Shown here in pieces: positions 26,056-35,739 of a stretch of DNA of 64,000 bases. The notes beneath the pieces are model-generated. The model was not told the origin of the DNA, ran no database searches, and saw only the letters and a program-made list of their open reading frames with translations. Source of the DNA: Tanticharoenia sakaeratensis NBRC 103193 (GTDB taxonomy: Bacteria; Pseudomonadota; Alphaproteobacteria; Acetobacterales; Acetobacteraceae); contig NZ_BALE01000010.1 of assembly GCF_000963885.1 (NCBI RefSeq), forward strand, positions 1 through 64,000. The letters run 5' to 3'. Numbering within the stretch: the stretch's first letter is position 1; the number at the start of each line of letters is the position of its first letter. Both the position numbers and the translations under genes were made by a program.

Positions 26056-26955
26056 CTATGCCTGACGGTTTTCGATCAGCGAGCGCCGGATTTCGCGCCC
26101 GCGGCGGATCGTCTCGACAATGCGATCCGCGTCACCATGGCGGATGGCCTCTGCCATGGCATCTGCATCGGCGCGAAACCGGTCCAGCATGGCCAGAAGC
26201 GCTTCTCGGTTATGCAGGAAGATGTCGCGCCACATGACGGGATCGGACGCCGCGACCCGTGTGAAGTCGCGAAAGCCCGAGGCCGCATAATCCAGCACTT
26301 CCCCACGCGTGTCTTCGGCAAGCTGATCGGCCGTGCCGCAGATGGTGAAGGCGATGAGATGCGGCAGATGGCTGACCATCGCGCAGACATTGTCGTGATG
26401 TTCGGGATCCATGATCCGCGTCCGCGCGCCGAGCCGCTCCCAGAGCGCCACGATTCTTGCGGTCGCATCCGGCGGTGTGTCGGCACGGGGCGTCAGAAGG
26501 CACCAGCGATCAACGAACAGGGTCGCAAACCCCGCATCGGGTCCGGAATGTTCAGTGCCGGCCATTGGATGCGCCGGCACGTAGGCTGCGCCGGGCGGTA
26601 GCGCGCCGTCCAGATCGGCGAGGACCGACCGCTTGACCGATCCCGTATCGGTCATGATCGCGCCCGGCTTCAGATGCGGATAGAGCGCTCGCGCGACCGG
26701 CGCGATCGCACCGACCGGCACGCAGAGCATGACCACGTCCGCGTCTGCCACGGCCTTCGACGGGTCCGTGTCCACTTCGTCGGCGATGTCGAGCTCACGG
26801 ACGCGCGCGCAGACAGCGGGATCGATGTCGGTCGCGATCGTGCGGCGCGCGATGAGTCCGTCGGCCCGGGCGGCCCGCAGGACGGACGAGCCGATCAGGC
26901 CGGGCCCCACGATGCACAGCGTGTCGACCAGCGGTTCGGAAGGAACCTGGGTCAT
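26056..26955 (-). CDS. tyrA: Prephenate/arogenate (cyclohexadienyl) dehydrogenase
   Basis: 299 residues. It oxidatively decarboxylates prephenate or arogenate on the way to tyrosine. The NAD(P) fold opens with LCIVGPGLIGSSVLRAARA, and the helical catalytic domain has AHPMAGTEHSGPDAG and MVSHLPHLIAF, the family's active-site region. No chorismate mutase or ACT domain is fused. The coding sequence overlaps the 3' end of hpnL by ATGA, so tyrosine synthesis and the hopanoid gene share a transcript here. Confidence 0.94.
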   Translation of the reverse strand: MTQVPSEPLVDTLCIVGPGLIGSSVLRAARADGLIARRTIATDIDPAVCARVRELDIADEVDTDPSKAVADADVVMLCVPVGAIAPVARALYPHLKPGAIMTDTGSVKRSVLADLDGALPPGAAYVPAHPMAGTEHSGPDAGFATLFVDRWCLLTPRADTPPDATARIVALWERLGARTRIMDPEHHDNVCAMVSHLPHLIAFTICGTADQLAEDTRGEVLDYAASGFRDFTRVAASDPVMWRDIFLHNREALLAMLDRFRADADAMAEAIRHGDADRIVETIRRGREIRRSLIENRQA

Positions 26956-28034
26956 GATGCGCGACGCGACCCGTGCGCCTCGAATGATTCGCTCTCGAAC
27001 GCATCGGGGTCAGGTTCAGCATGAAGCGTCGCGGGCAAGGCGCGCGCATGGCGCAGGCGGCGCATCTCGTTACCCTGCCACAACGCCAGCACCGGCACGC
27101 CGATCACGAGATCGCGGCCGCGTCGGAGCAGCGACAGGCCGAGCGAGATCTTCGGGTCGATGCCGAAGATCATGCCCAGGCCCACATAGCCTGCCTCCTG
27201 CACCCCGAGCGAGGACGGAACGAGGAACGAGGCCGACATGATGCCGCATTCGACACCCTCGATGGCGATCGCATCGGTGAAGGACAGGTGCGCGCCGAGC
27301 AGCCGGTAACACAGCCACGTCATGCCGGCACTGCCCATCCAGACCGTCAGATGCGTGACGGCGCCAAGCCCGATCTGCCAGGGGCGGGCCCACAGCGCGT
27401 CCAGTCGCCTCTGGAATTCGTCGGTATTGCCGATCAGCGCCGTGCGCCATTCGGCGGCAATGTGATTGCCAAGAAAGCCCGCGATCCGCCGGACACTCGC
27501 GCCCCCGCGCTGCTGCGTCCAGATGAACCCGGTGATGCCGCAGATCAGGAAGCATGCGCCGGCAATGACCGGCCAGACATAGCGATGCGCGCCATGATGG
27601 CCGACGAGGCAGAACAGGGCGAGGATGATGAACGCGACCTGACCGAGGACTTCCGTCGTCACATCGACGATGTTCGCCGAAACGGCTTCCGGCCAGTGTG
27701 TCTCGCCATCGGGGTTTTTCCGGTTCCCCGGACCGAGTGTCGCACGGATCCCGAGCGCCATGCCGCCGAGTTGCGAAAACGGCAGGCACGCGCCTGCCGC
27801 ATCGCGGACCAGACGCGCACCGGCCAGGCGCCAGAATGCGAAATCGGGGCAGGCCATGCGCCAGGCGAGCCCGAGCCCCGCGTCGATTGCGATCTGCACG
27901 GCGACCATGAGCGCGAAGCCGCCGATCCCGATATGGCGCACGGTGTCGAGCACCGGGCCGATGCCCTGCCATGCCGTAATCGCCGTGAAGACGGCGATGC
28001 CCACGATCGTCAGGATAAGAGTGAGCGTTTTCAA
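26952..28034 (-). CDS. hpnL: HpnL-type hopanoid-associated membrane protein
   Basis: 360 residues with about eight membrane helices and the flippase-like fold of the lysylphosphatidylglycerol synthase membrane region family, to which HpnL belongs. Typical segments are FLVPSSLGVQEAGYVGLGM and ISLGLSLLRRGRDLVIGVP. No ATG exists near the 5' end; the TTG at 28034 gives (M)KTLTLILTIVGIAVFTAI, which fits family N termini, while the upstream extension does not look membrane-like. It ends in an ATGA overlap with tyrA and is divergent from hpnABC, supporting a hopanoid role. The exact activity of HpnL is unproven. Confidence 0.85.
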   Translation of the reverse strand: MKTLTLILTIVGIAVFTAITAWQGIGPVLDTVRHIGIGGFALMVAVQIAIDAGLGLAWRMACPDFAFWRLAGARLVRDAAGACLPFSQLGGMALGIRATLGPGNRKNPDGETHWPEAVSANIVDVTTEVLGQVAFIILALFCLVGHHGAHRYVWPVIAGACFLICGITGFIWTQQRGGASVRRIAGFLGNHIAAEWRTALIGNTDEFQRRLDALWARPWQIGLGAVTHLTVWMGSAGMTWLCYRLLGAHLSFTDAIAIEGVECGIMSASFLVPSSLGVQEAGYVGLGMIFGIDPKISLGLSLLRRGRDLVIGVPVLALWQGNEMRRLRHARALPATLHAEPDPDAFESESFEAHGSRRAS

Positions 28035-28357
28035 GGCAGACCGTGAACATCCCTCGGGCGCTGGCGAAGCCGCCCGACAAGTCAGAGAGCCGGCGCAGGA
28101 AGCGGCGCCCCGCAGGAAATCCCGCGGATGATCGACCCCGCGGGCCAACGCGGCGCCCCTGACGAAGAATGGTGTGGCACCAAGGGGATGATGCGATCCA
28201 GGTCAGGATCGGCACGACTTACACCAGGCAACCGCGATTTCAAACCAGCCTGTATCAGGCCCGGACCTTCCGGTGACGCATGGCGGGACGCTCTTGTGTC
28301 TGCGCGTCCGGGCCGTAATGTTACCGGCCTAACCTTTGCAGGAGTGCCGGAACCGCC
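28035..28357. promoter_or_regulatory. Divergent control region hpnL / hpnA
   Basis: 323 bases between two outward-facing hopanoid transcripts. No gene is seen. A purine-rich CAGGAG element precedes the hpnA ATG. Promoters for both directions must lie here, but no clear -35/-10 pair was recognised. Confidence 0.45.
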
Positions 28358-29356
28358 ATGAATGCCGATTATACGCTCGTGACGGGTGCCACCGGCTTCG
28401 TCGGATCCGCCGTGGCCCGTGTTCTGCAGGAACGCGGCCATAAGCTGCGCGTCATCGCGCGGGCAGGCTCGGACCAGCGAAACCTGGACGGCCTCAATGC
28501 CGACATCGTCACAGCCGACCTCTCCGACCCTGCGTCCCTCCGCGCAGCCCTGACCGGCTGCCGCTACCTGTTTCATGTGGCGGCCGACTACCGTCTCTGG
28601 GTGCCGGATCCCGTGCCGATGATGACGGCCAACGTGGAAGGCACGTATCAGCTCATGCGGGCGGCCCTGGAGCTGGGTGTCGAGAAGACGGTCTATTGCT
28701 CCTCGGTCGCGGCCCTCGGCCTGACCCATGACGGCACGCCTGCGACCGAGACGACGCCCGTCACCGAGAACGACGTGGTCGGCGTCTACAAGCGCTCGAA
28801 ATACCGTGCCGAACAGGTCGTGCTGCGTCTGGTGCGCGAGCGGGGCCTCAAGGCCGTGATCGTCAATCCGTCCACGCCCGTCGGCCCCCGCGACATCAAG
28901 CCGACCCCCACCGGGCAGATGATCGTGGACTGCGCCTCGGGCCGGATGCCGGCCTACGTCGATACCAGTCTCAACATCGTGCATGTCGACGACGTGGCCG
29001 AAGGCCATGCGCTGGCTCTGGAACGCGGTGTGGTCGGCGAGAAATACATCCTCGGCGGCGAGAACTACACGCTGCACGACCTGTTCGCTCTGGTCGGCGA
29101 GATCGCCTGCGTGCGTCCGCCGCGGATCAGGCTGAACCAGTCCGTGCTCTGGCCCGTGGCGGTGGCGTCCGAATGGCTGGCGCGCGGGTTCGGCATCGAG
29201 CCGCGCGTGACGCGCGAGATGCTGGCGATGTCGCGCAAGCAGATGGTGTTCTCGTCTCTCAAAGCGCAGGACCATCTCGGCTATGCGCCCCGCCCGGCCC
29301 GCGAGGCCGTGGCCGATGCGATCGCGTGGTTCAGGGCCCACGGGATGGTGCGCTAA
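28358..29356 (+). CDS. hpnA: Hopanoid-associated sugar epimerase HpnA
   Basis: 332 residues, an extended short-chain dehydrogenase. The Rossmann motif is TGATGFVGSAVARVL, and the catalytic Tyr-Lys lies in VYKRSKYRAEQ. The product is close in pattern to HpnA (YRLWVPDPVPMMTANVEGTY, VNPSTPVGPRDIKPTPTG). The family is consistently found with hopanoid genes; its substrate is not established. It leads the hpnA-hpnB-hpnC transcript, five bases before hpnB. Confidence 0.95.
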   Translation: MNADYTLVTGATGFVGSAVARVLQERGHKLRVIARAGSDQRNLDGLNADIVTADLSDPASLRAALTGCRYLFHVAADYRLWVPDPVPMMTANVEGTYQLMRAALELGVEKTVYCSSVAALGLTHDGTPATETTPVTENDVVGVYKRSKYRAEQVVLRLVRERGLKAVIVNPSTPVGPRDIKPTPTGQMIVDCASGRMPAYVDTSLNIVHVDDVAEGHALALERGVVGEKYILGGENYTLHDLFALVGEIACVRPPRIRLNQSVLWPVAVASEWLARGFGIEPRVTREMLAMSRKQMVFSSLKAQDHLGYAPRPAREAVADAIAWFRAHGMVR

Positions 29357-29361
29357 GTCCG

Positions 29362-30501
29362 ATGCCGCTTGTTGCCGCTGTTCTCTCCTGCCTGCTGTGG
29401 ATTGGATTGTGGTTCGGTCACGGACGGTTCTGGCAGAAGGGGCCGATCCTTACGCCGAGGAAGCCGCCCCGCGCCCCTGATGTCGCCATCGTCGTGCCGG
29501 CGCGGGATGAGGCCGAATCGATTGCCGAGGCCCTGCGCTCGCTTCTCGATCAGGATTATGACGGCCGCCTGCGCGTCATCCTCGTCGACGACCAGAGTTC
29601 GGACGGCACCGCAGCCATCGCGCGCGGTGTTGCGGATCCCCACAAGCGGCTGACCGTCATCGACGGTCTCGCACGGCCCGAGGGCTGGAGCGGCAAGTTG
29701 TGGGCCGTGCATCAGGGGACCCAGGCAGCCCGCGCCGATCTGGGGCCGGACGGGTTTCTCCTGTTGACCGATGCCGATATCCTGCACGCGCCGACACACG
29801 TCGCGACACTGGTCGCCAAGGCGCTGGAGGACGGGCTCGATCTCGTTTCCGAGATGGTGGCCCTGAATTGCGAAAGCGCCGCCGAACGGGCGCTGGTCCC
29901 GGCCTTCGTATTCTTCTTCGCGATGCTCTATCCGTTTGCGAAAGTCGCCGATCCGTCCTCGCGGGTTGCGGGCGCTGCCGGCGGCACGATCCTTCTGCGG
30001 GCCGGAGCTCTCGATCGCATCGGCGGCATCGCCGCCCTTCGGGGCGCCCTGATCGATGACTGCACGCTGGCGGCGCATGTCAAACGCTCCGGGGGCAAGC
30101 TGTATCTCGGCCACAGCACGCTGGCCTGGTCGGTGCGTCCGTATCCGGGCATTGCCGATATCTGGCGCATGATCGCCCGGACGGCCTATGTGCAGCTGCG
30201 TCATTCACCGCTGCTGATGCTCGGCACGGTGCTCGGCATGACACTGATCTGGATCGCACCGGTCTTCCTCGCCCTGTTCGGACGTGGCACGACACGGCGT
30301 TTTGCCACGGGCGCCTGGATGATGTCGATGATGTCCTATGTTCCGACGCTGCGGCGCTTCGAGCTGGGGTTCTGGCGTGTCCTGCCGCTGCCGCTCGTGG
30401 CGGCTTTCTATCTCGCCGCGACCATCGGTTCGGCGGTCGATCATTATCGTGGCAGGGGTGTTCGGTGGAAGAACCGTGCCTATCAGGAGACGGGATCATG
30501 A
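29362..30501 (+). CDS. hpnB: Hopanoid-associated glycosyltransferase HpnB
   Basis: 379 residues. An N-terminal membrane helix (about 2-16) is followed by a GT2 domain: VAIVVPARDEAESIAEALRS, VILVDDQSSDGT, LLTDADILHAP as the DxD-like metal site, and GGTILLRAGALDRIGG. Two or three helices near the C terminus anchor it (LLMLGTVLGMTLIWIAPVFL). The ATG at 29362 lies five bases after the hpnA stop. The stop overlaps hpnC by ATGA. HpnB is found in many hopanoid operons, and its sugar substrate is not firmly known. Confidence 0.95.
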   Translation: MPLVAAVLSCLLWIGLWFGHGRFWQKGPILTPRKPPRAPDVAIVVPARDEAESIAEALRSLLDQDYDGRLRVILVDDQSSDGTAAIARGVADPHKRLTVIDGLARPEGWSGKLWAVHQGTQAARADLGPDGFLLLTDADILHAPTHVATLVAKALEDGLDLVSEMVALNCESAAERALVPAFVFFFAMLYPFAKVADPSSRVAGAAGGTILLRAGALDRIGGIAALRGALIDDCTLAAHVKRSGGKLYLGHSTLAWSVRPYPGIADIWRMIARTAYVQLRHSPLLMLGTVLGMTLIWIAPVFLALFGRGTTRRFATGAWMMSMMSYVPTLRRFELGFWRVLPLPLVAAFYLAATIGSAVDHYRGRGVRWKNRAYQETGS

Positions 30502-31379
30502 ACATCGCGACGCGGCCCGACCAGAGCTGGGGCCCGATCTGGGGCGCAGCCGACGTCACGTCGGCCAAGGGAGCCGGAGACGAGAATTTCCCGGTCGGCT
30601 CCCTGCTGATCGCGAAAGCGATGCGCCCGCATGTGCACGCGTATTATGCGTTCGCCCGTGCGGTGGACGACATGGCCGACAACACCCGCCTGAGCCCGCA
30701 GGCCAAGATTGCGCGGCTTGAGGGCATGGCGGGCGTGATCCGCGGCGAACTCGAGGCGCCGCCGCGCGCCGATGCCCAGACGGCGGCGACGCTGCGTGTC
30801 CATCTGCTGGAAACCGGTGTCCCGTTCGAGACGGCAACCGACCTGACGGTCGCGTTCTGCCGGGACGCCGTGAAGACCCGCTATGATTCGTGGGACGAGC
30901 TGGTCGATTACTGCCGCTATTCCGCCAACCCGGTGGGACACTTCCTCCTCCGGCTGCACGGGGAACCTACGCGTACCCTGGCGCCGTCCGACGCGCTGTG
31001 CACGGCGCTCCAGATCCTCAACCATCTTCAGGACGCATCGGACGATCTTCGGATACTCGATCGGTGCTACATCCCGCGCCCGTGGCTCGCGGAGGAGGGC
31101 GTTACGGTCGATGATTTGCGTCTCGTCCGGGCCAAGCCCGGGCTGCGGCGTGTGTTCGATCGCATCCTCGATGGCGTCGATCGGTTCAACCGCGATGCGC
31201 GGGCCTTGCCGGGCATGATCCGTGACAGGCGCATGCGTCTGGAAGCGGCCGTGATCGTCAATCTGGCGCATCGTCTGGCGGCGCGCCTGCGACGCGAAGA
31301 TCCGGTGGCGGGTCGGGTCGAGCTCAGCAAGAGCGACAAGATCGCGGCACTGGGTGCTGCGCTCCGCTTTCTGCCCTGA
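30498..31379 (+). CDS. hpnC: Squalene synthase HpnC (hydroxysqualene synthase)
   Basis: 293 residues of the trans-isoprenyl diphosphate synthase fold. Two Asp-rich motifs bind Mg-diphosphate: RAVDDMADN and LQDASDDLRIL. The segment YSANPVGHFLLRLHG identifies HpnC rather than HpnD. In the bacterial HpnCDE route HpnD makes presqualene diphosphate, HpnC turns it into hydroxysqualene and HpnE reduces that to squalene. Here hpnC closes the transcript; hpnD, hpnE and the cyclase, often next in line, are absent from the window. Confidence 0.95.
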   Translation: MNIATRPDQSWGPIWGAADVTSAKGAGDENFPVGSLLIAKAMRPHVHAYYAFARAVDDMADNTRLSPQAKIARLEGMAGVIRGELEAPPRADAQTAATLRVHLLETGVPFETATDLTVAFCRDAVKTRYDSWDELVDYCRYSANPVGHFLLRLHGEPTRTLAPSDALCTALQILNHLQDASDDLRILDRCYIPRPWLAEEGVTVDDLRLVRAKPGLRRVFDRILDGVDRFNRDARALPGMIRDRRMRLEAAVIVNLAHRLAARLRREDPVAGRVELSKSDKIAALGAALRFLP

Positions 31380-31430
31380 CAGAGCAGGCCGACGTCGCGA
31401 CGTGCCGAACCGGATCGGCCCTGGCGGCTT

Positions 31431-31772
31431 TCAGCTCCCGGAGCGGCCGCCGAGCCAGTCGAATCGGTCTTCAATGAACTCGACCTCGAGTTCGAGCACC
31501 CACAGGTCCGGATCGTACCGTCGCTGCCGCGTCACATAGTCGTCCACGGCTGCGGCGTCTGCCATGGGCTCGCGCGTCCACGTGGTCGTGCCGTCCATGT
31601 CGGTTCCTTCCCGAACGATGCAGGTCTCGCCCTGGCGGGTCCGGGCGACGACGAGGACGGACCCGCGCTCCTCGTCACCTTTCGACAGGACCATTGCTGA
31701 CCGTCCCGTGGCCAAGATCCGGCGCAGGAGAGCGCGGGCCCAGAGGCCAGTGTGAACGCGAGCGACACTCAT
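31431..31772 (-). CDS. DUF1491 family protein
   Basis: 113 residues matching the small DUF1491 family of alphaproteobacteria (LWARALLRRILATGRSAMVL, GSVLVVARTRQGETCIVREG, RQRRYDPDLWVLELEVE). It is soluble and of unknown function. It lies 42 bases downstream of the S41 peptidase stop in the same direction and is probably cotranscribed, and its 3' end faces hpnC. Confidence 0.9.
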   Translation of the reverse strand: MSVARVHTGLWARALLRRILATGRSAMVLSKGDEERGSVLVVARTRQGETCIVREGTDMDGTTTWTREPMADAAAVDDYVTRQRRYDPDLWVLELEVEFIEDRFDWLGGRSGS

Positions 31773-31814
31773 CGATATTCCTTCCTGCGCAGCGGCATCA
31801 TGAGCATGCTGACG

Positions 31815-33446
31815 TCACGGGCGTGCGGGCGAAAGGTCGTCGGGGATCTGGGCAAGGGCCGCGCGATACGCGGTCGGGTGATCGAGCAGATCCTGTGCTG
31901 CGTCCATGTCGGTATCGGTGCCGATCGCGGCTGGGCAGTTACGACGGATTTCGAGAATGCGCGAGACGGGAACGGGATAGCGCACGCTCCGGCTCGCCAC
32001 GATCGCGGCGCGGTTGGGTCCGGTGCCGTGCGCCAGCGCGCCGAGTTGTTGGTCCAGATCTGCCTGCCCACGCGCGGTGCAGACCTGGGGCATGACGCCG
32101 AGGCCCTGCAGCGGCCAGCCGAGCGGCGCAAGCACGCGGCTCCAGGTCACGAACAGCTCTCCTCCGTTCGGCATCTGCCCGATTCGCTGGACCAACCCCT
32201 TGCCGAGGGTCGCACTGCCTACGACGACGGCGCGTCTGTGATCCGAAAGCGCTGCGGCCAGGATCTCCGCGGCACTCGCCGTGCGTCCGTCCACGAGGAT
32301 CACGATCGGCGCACCCTTCGTCATGTCGCCGCCCTGGACGGCCCAGACGTGATTGGCCTGCGGGTCGCGCCCTTGCGTGACCACGGCAACGCCCCGGTCG
32401 AGCACGAGGGCCGCGGCCGTCACGGCCTGCTGCAGCACGCCGCCACGATCTCCGCGCAGGTCGAGGATCAGGCCTTCGAGATGCGGGTCCTGGATCGTCT
32501 GGTCGAGATACTGGCTGAATTCGTCCGCCGTGTTGGTGGAAAACCGTGTGATGCGGAGGACGGCCACATGGCCGCGCGTGAAGGCGAACACGGTCTCTGG
32601 AGGCAGCATGGCGCGGTGCAGGCGAAACGTCTGCGCCCGCCTGCGTCCCGGTCCTGCAAGCATGAGGGACACCGTGCTGTCAGGCGCACCGTCCAGCCAT
32701 TGCTGAACAACCTGCGCGGACTGGTTGCGCGCGCTGTGGCCATCGACCGAGAGCACGCGCTGGTCCTGTTCGATGCCGGCACTCCAGGCGGGACCGTCAG
32801 CATTGATCGCGCTCACCACGATGTCGTCCCCGTGCCGGGCCAGCGTGAGGCCGACATTGGCCGCCCCTCCGTCGCGGGTCGTGCGGTCCGTCACGGCAGG
32901 CACGGGTCCGACATAGCGCGAGTAGGGATCGAGATGGTTGAACAACTCGTCGAAGAAGCTTTGCAGCAGGGCATCCTGGCCCGCGCTTCGCAACGTGTCG
33001 GACTGCCCCCAGGCCGCGTTCATCGCGCCGACGACAACGGCGGTCCAGCCTTCGACATCCTGATCGCCCGGGATCGTGAACGTCGCCAGTTCCTGATTGC
33101 GCAGGGCAAGCCGCAGGCGATGGGGCGCATTCGCGCTGGCATGCGCCGCAGGTTCGGCAATCTCGTCGATATCCAGTCCGGGATCGATCGCACCGAGCCC
33201 GTCCAGTCCCCACAAGCAGAACTCCCTGATCGTGTGCGCATCGACGACTCGCGGTGCGATGAACGACAGTGCGGTCGAGATCACGGCGGCGGTCATCGGT
33301 GCGTTCGGCAGGCCGGTGCCGGCAGCAGAGGGGCCGGCGGTCGATCCGAGCGCCGCAGGCTCGGCCGCCTTGACGGTCGTCGACAGCGACAGGGCCGCGA
33401 CCAGCGCCCAGGCCAGCGCCGACGGCCACAGGCGCGACGCGGGCAT
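31815..33446 (-). CDS. S41-family carboxy-terminal processing peptidase
   Basis: 543 residues from the ATG at 33446, which puts a clean signal peptide at the N terminus (SALAWALVAALSLSTTVKA); an ATG at 33539 would add 31 residues. A helical region, a PDZ domain (about 200-280, VGLTLARHGDDIVVSAINADGPA) and the tail-specific protease domain follow. The Ser-Lys dyad lies in DGRTASAAEILAAAL and GSATLGKGLVQRIG. It is periplasmic and cleaves exported proteins near their C termini. It is divergent from typA across a 466-base gap. Confidence 0.88.
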   Translation of the reverse strand: MPASRLWPSALAWALVAALSLSTTVKAAEPAALGSTAGPSAAGTGLPNAPMTAAVISTALSFIAPRVVDAHTIREFCLWGLDGLGAIDPGLDIDEIAEPAAHASANAPHRLRLALRNQELATFTIPGDQDVEGWTAVVVGAMNAAWGQSDTLRSAGQDALLQSFFDELFNHLDPYSRYVGPVPAVTDRTTRDGGAANVGLTLARHGDDIVVSAINADGPAWSAGIEQDQRVLSVDGHSARNQSAQVVQQWLDGAPDSTVSLMLAGPGRRRAQTFRLHRAMLPPETVFAFTRGHVAVLRITRFSTNTADEFSQYLDQTIQDPHLEGLILDLRGDRGGVLQQAVTAAALVLDRGVAVVTQGRDPQANHVWAVQGGDMTKGAPIVILVDGRTASAAEILAAALSDHRRAVVVGSATLGKGLVQRIGQMPNGGELFVTWSRVLAPLGWPLQGLGVMPQVCTARGQADLDQQLGALAHGTGPNRAAIVASRSVRYPVPVSRILEIRRNCPAAIGTDTDMDAAQDLLDHPTAYRAALAQIPDDLSPARP

Positions 33447-33912
33447 GAATGCCCCTGGCACCCGTATCCGGCTCAGCACCGCCCGGGTTCGCGCCTGCGC
33501 TGCTGGTCGTGTCGTGAAAGCCGCGCCCGTGATATCCATCGACCGTGCCAGGAAATCCGAATGATCGAGACCGGGCCGCCAAGCCCTGATCGTGGAGCGA
33601 CACTGCAGCCACGCATGCCGATGGAGACGCGAACATCCGGCCGGATCGGCCCGCGCCCGCATAACGTCTCTTAGCGGCTCGGGCGGCAACTTGAAAACCG
33701 GCATCTGTCCGATCAAGGCCGAAGTGAGGCGCGGGCGCATCACCCCGTGACAATCAGGCCACCGGCAGGAAAACAGCACGTGATGTGCGGCTTTCGTTGC
33801 ACGCTGAGGCGAAACCGTGCAGAACACGGCCCGACAGCAGACAGAACAGACGCCATGGGCGCGCCAGCTATCGGGCGTGCGCGGCGTCTTGCATACGATC
33901 AGGACCGCCGAC
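33447..33912. other. Divergent intergenic region, S41 peptidase / typA
   Basis: 466 bases without a recognisable gene. In-frame extensions of both neighbours enter it but do not resemble either family. It must carry promoters for both directions; none was identified with confidence. Confidence 0.45.
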
Positions 33913-35739
33913 ATGGAAATCCGCAACATCGCCATCATCGCGCACGTCGATCATGGCAAGACCACGCTGGTCGATCAGTTGCTCAAGCAATCGGGCTCGT
34001 TCCGCGACAACCAGCATGTTGCCGAGCGCGCCATGGACAGCAACGATCTCGAGCGTGAGCGCGGGATCACCATCCTCGCCAAATGCACGTCCGTCGTGTG
34101 GAAAGACACGCGCATCAACATCATCGACACGCCCGGCCACGCCGATTTCGGCGGTGAAGTCGAGCGTATCCTCAGCATGGTGGACGGCGCGATCATCCTC
34201 GTCGACTCAGCGGAAGGCGCGCTGCCGCAGACCAAGTTCGTGCTCGGCAAGGCGCTGAAGCGCGGCATTCGCCCGATCGTCGTCGTGAACAAGATCGACC
34301 GCTCCGACGCCCGTCCGGACGAGGTGCATGAGGAGATGTTCGATCTCTTCGCGTCCCTCGACGCCGACGAGACGCAGCTTGATTTCCCCATGCTGTATGC
34401 CTCCGGCCGTCAGGGCTGGGCGGATGAGACGCTCGATGGTCCGAAGAAGGACCTGTCCCCGCTGTTCGATCTCGTGCTGCGCCACGTGCCGACGCCGGGG
34501 CTGGACCCGGATGCGCCGTTCGGGATGGTCGCGACCATTCTCGAGAGCGACAACTTCCTCGGCCGCATCCTGACAGGACGGGTGGAGCAGGGCCGCGCGC
34601 GGGTGAACATGCCGGTGCGCGTGATGCGTCGTGACGGCAGCATCGTCGAAACCGGCCGCCTGACGAAGCTCCTGTCGTTCCGCGGGCTGGACCGCGTTCC
34701 GGTGGAAGAGGCGGAAGCCGGCGACATCATCGCAGTCGCGGGCCTGTCGGACGCGACGATCCCCGACACGATCGCATCTCCCGAAGTGGGCGAGCCGCTG
34801 CCGTCGACCCCGGTCGATCCGCCGACCCTGTCCATGACCTTCCGCATCAACGATGGCCCGCTCGGCGGCCGCGAGGGCAAGAAGGTGACGTCGCGCCAGA
34901 TCCGCGACCGTCTGTTCAAGGAAACGGAAGGCAACGTCGCCATCAAGGTGACCGAGAGCTACGAATCGGAGGCTTTCGAGGTCGCGGGGCGTGGTGAGCT
35001 CCAGCTCGGCGTGCTGATCGAGACGATGCGCCGCGAAGGCTTCGAGCTGACGATCGGCCGCCCGCGCGTGCTGTTCGAGACCGATGCCGAGACCGGCGAG
35101 CGCATGGAGCCGTTCGAGGAAGTCCTGGTCGACGTGGACGAGCCGTATTCGGGCGTCGTCGTCGAGAAGATGTCGGTCCGCAAGGGCCTGATGCAGGACA
35201 TGCGTCCCTCGGGTGGCGGCAAGGTGCGTCTGACGTTCCTGATCCCTGCCCGTGGCCTGATCGGCTATCACGGCGAGTTCCTGACCGACACGCGCGGCAC
35301 GGGCATCATGAACCGGATGTTTGCCGGCTATCAGCCGTATGCGGGTGTGATCGAAGGCCGTCGCAATGGCGCGCTGATCTCGTCCGAAGACGGCGCGACG
35401 ACGCAGTATTCGCTGTTCTCCCTGCAGGATCGCGGAACGCTGTTCGTCGATCCGGGCGAGAAGGTTTATGTCGGCATGATCCTGGGCGAGCATTCGCGCG
35501 AGAACGATCTCGAGGTGAATCCCGTTCGCGAAAAGAAGCTCACCAACATCCGTGCGGCCGGCAAGGATGACGCGCTTCTGCTGGTGCCGCCGCGCAAGAT
35601 GAGCCTCGAGCAGGCGATCGCCTATATCGAGGACGACGAGCTGGTCGAAGTCACGCCGTCCGCGATCCGCATCCGCAAGCGCTACCTCGACCCGAACGAG
35701 CGCAAGCGCATGGAGAAGAAGGGCACGGCCGGCGCCTGA
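33913..35739 (+). CDS. typA: Ribosome-associated GTPase TypA/BipA
   Basis: 608 residues, standard for TypA/BipA, a translational GTPase that binds the ribosome under stress and helps assembly of the large subunit at low temperature. The G domain has IIAHVDHGKTTLVDQLL (G1), RGITI (G2), DTPGHADFGGEV (G3), NKIDR (G4) and a complete set of beta-barrel, EF-G-like and C-terminal domains (VSYHG-type region LIGYHGEFLTDTRGTGIMNR). The ATG at 33913 was chosen because the protein then begins MEIRNIAII as usual. Confidence 0.97.
   Translation: MEIRNIAIIAHVDHGKTTLVDQLLKQSGSFRDNQHVAERAMDSNDLERERGITILAKCTSVVWKDTRINIIDTPGHADFGGEVERILSMVDGAIILVDSAEGALPQTKFVLGKALKRGIRPIVVVNKIDRSDARPDEVHEEMFDLFASLDADETQLDFPMLYASGRQGWADETLDGPKKDLSPLFDLVLRHVPTPGLDPDAPFGMVATILESDNFLGRILTGRVEQGRARVNMPVRVMRRDGSIVETGRLTKLLSFRGLDRVPVEEAEAGDIIAVAGLSDATIPDTIASPEVGEPLPSTPVDPPTLSMTFRINDGPLGGREGKKVTSRQIRDRLFKETEGNVAIKVTESYESEAFEVAGRGELQLGVLIETMRREGFELTIGRPRVLFETDAETGERMEPFEEVLVDVDEPYSGVVVEKMSVRKGLMQDMRPSGGGKVRLTFLIPARGLIGYHGEFLTDTRGTGIMNRMFAGYQPYAGVIEGRRNGALISSEDGATTQYSLFSLQDRGTLFVDPGEKVYVGMILGEHSRENDLEVNPVREKKLTNIRAAGKDDALLLVPPRKMSLEQAIAYIEDDELVEVTPSAIRIRKRYLDPNERKRMEKKGTAGA

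Noticed and set aside
31752-33674. A 640-codon plus-strand frame over the S41 peptidase
   Set aside because: Antisense to a gene with signal peptide, PDZ and catalytic dyad; the frame itself has no recognisable fold and an Arg/His-rich composition.
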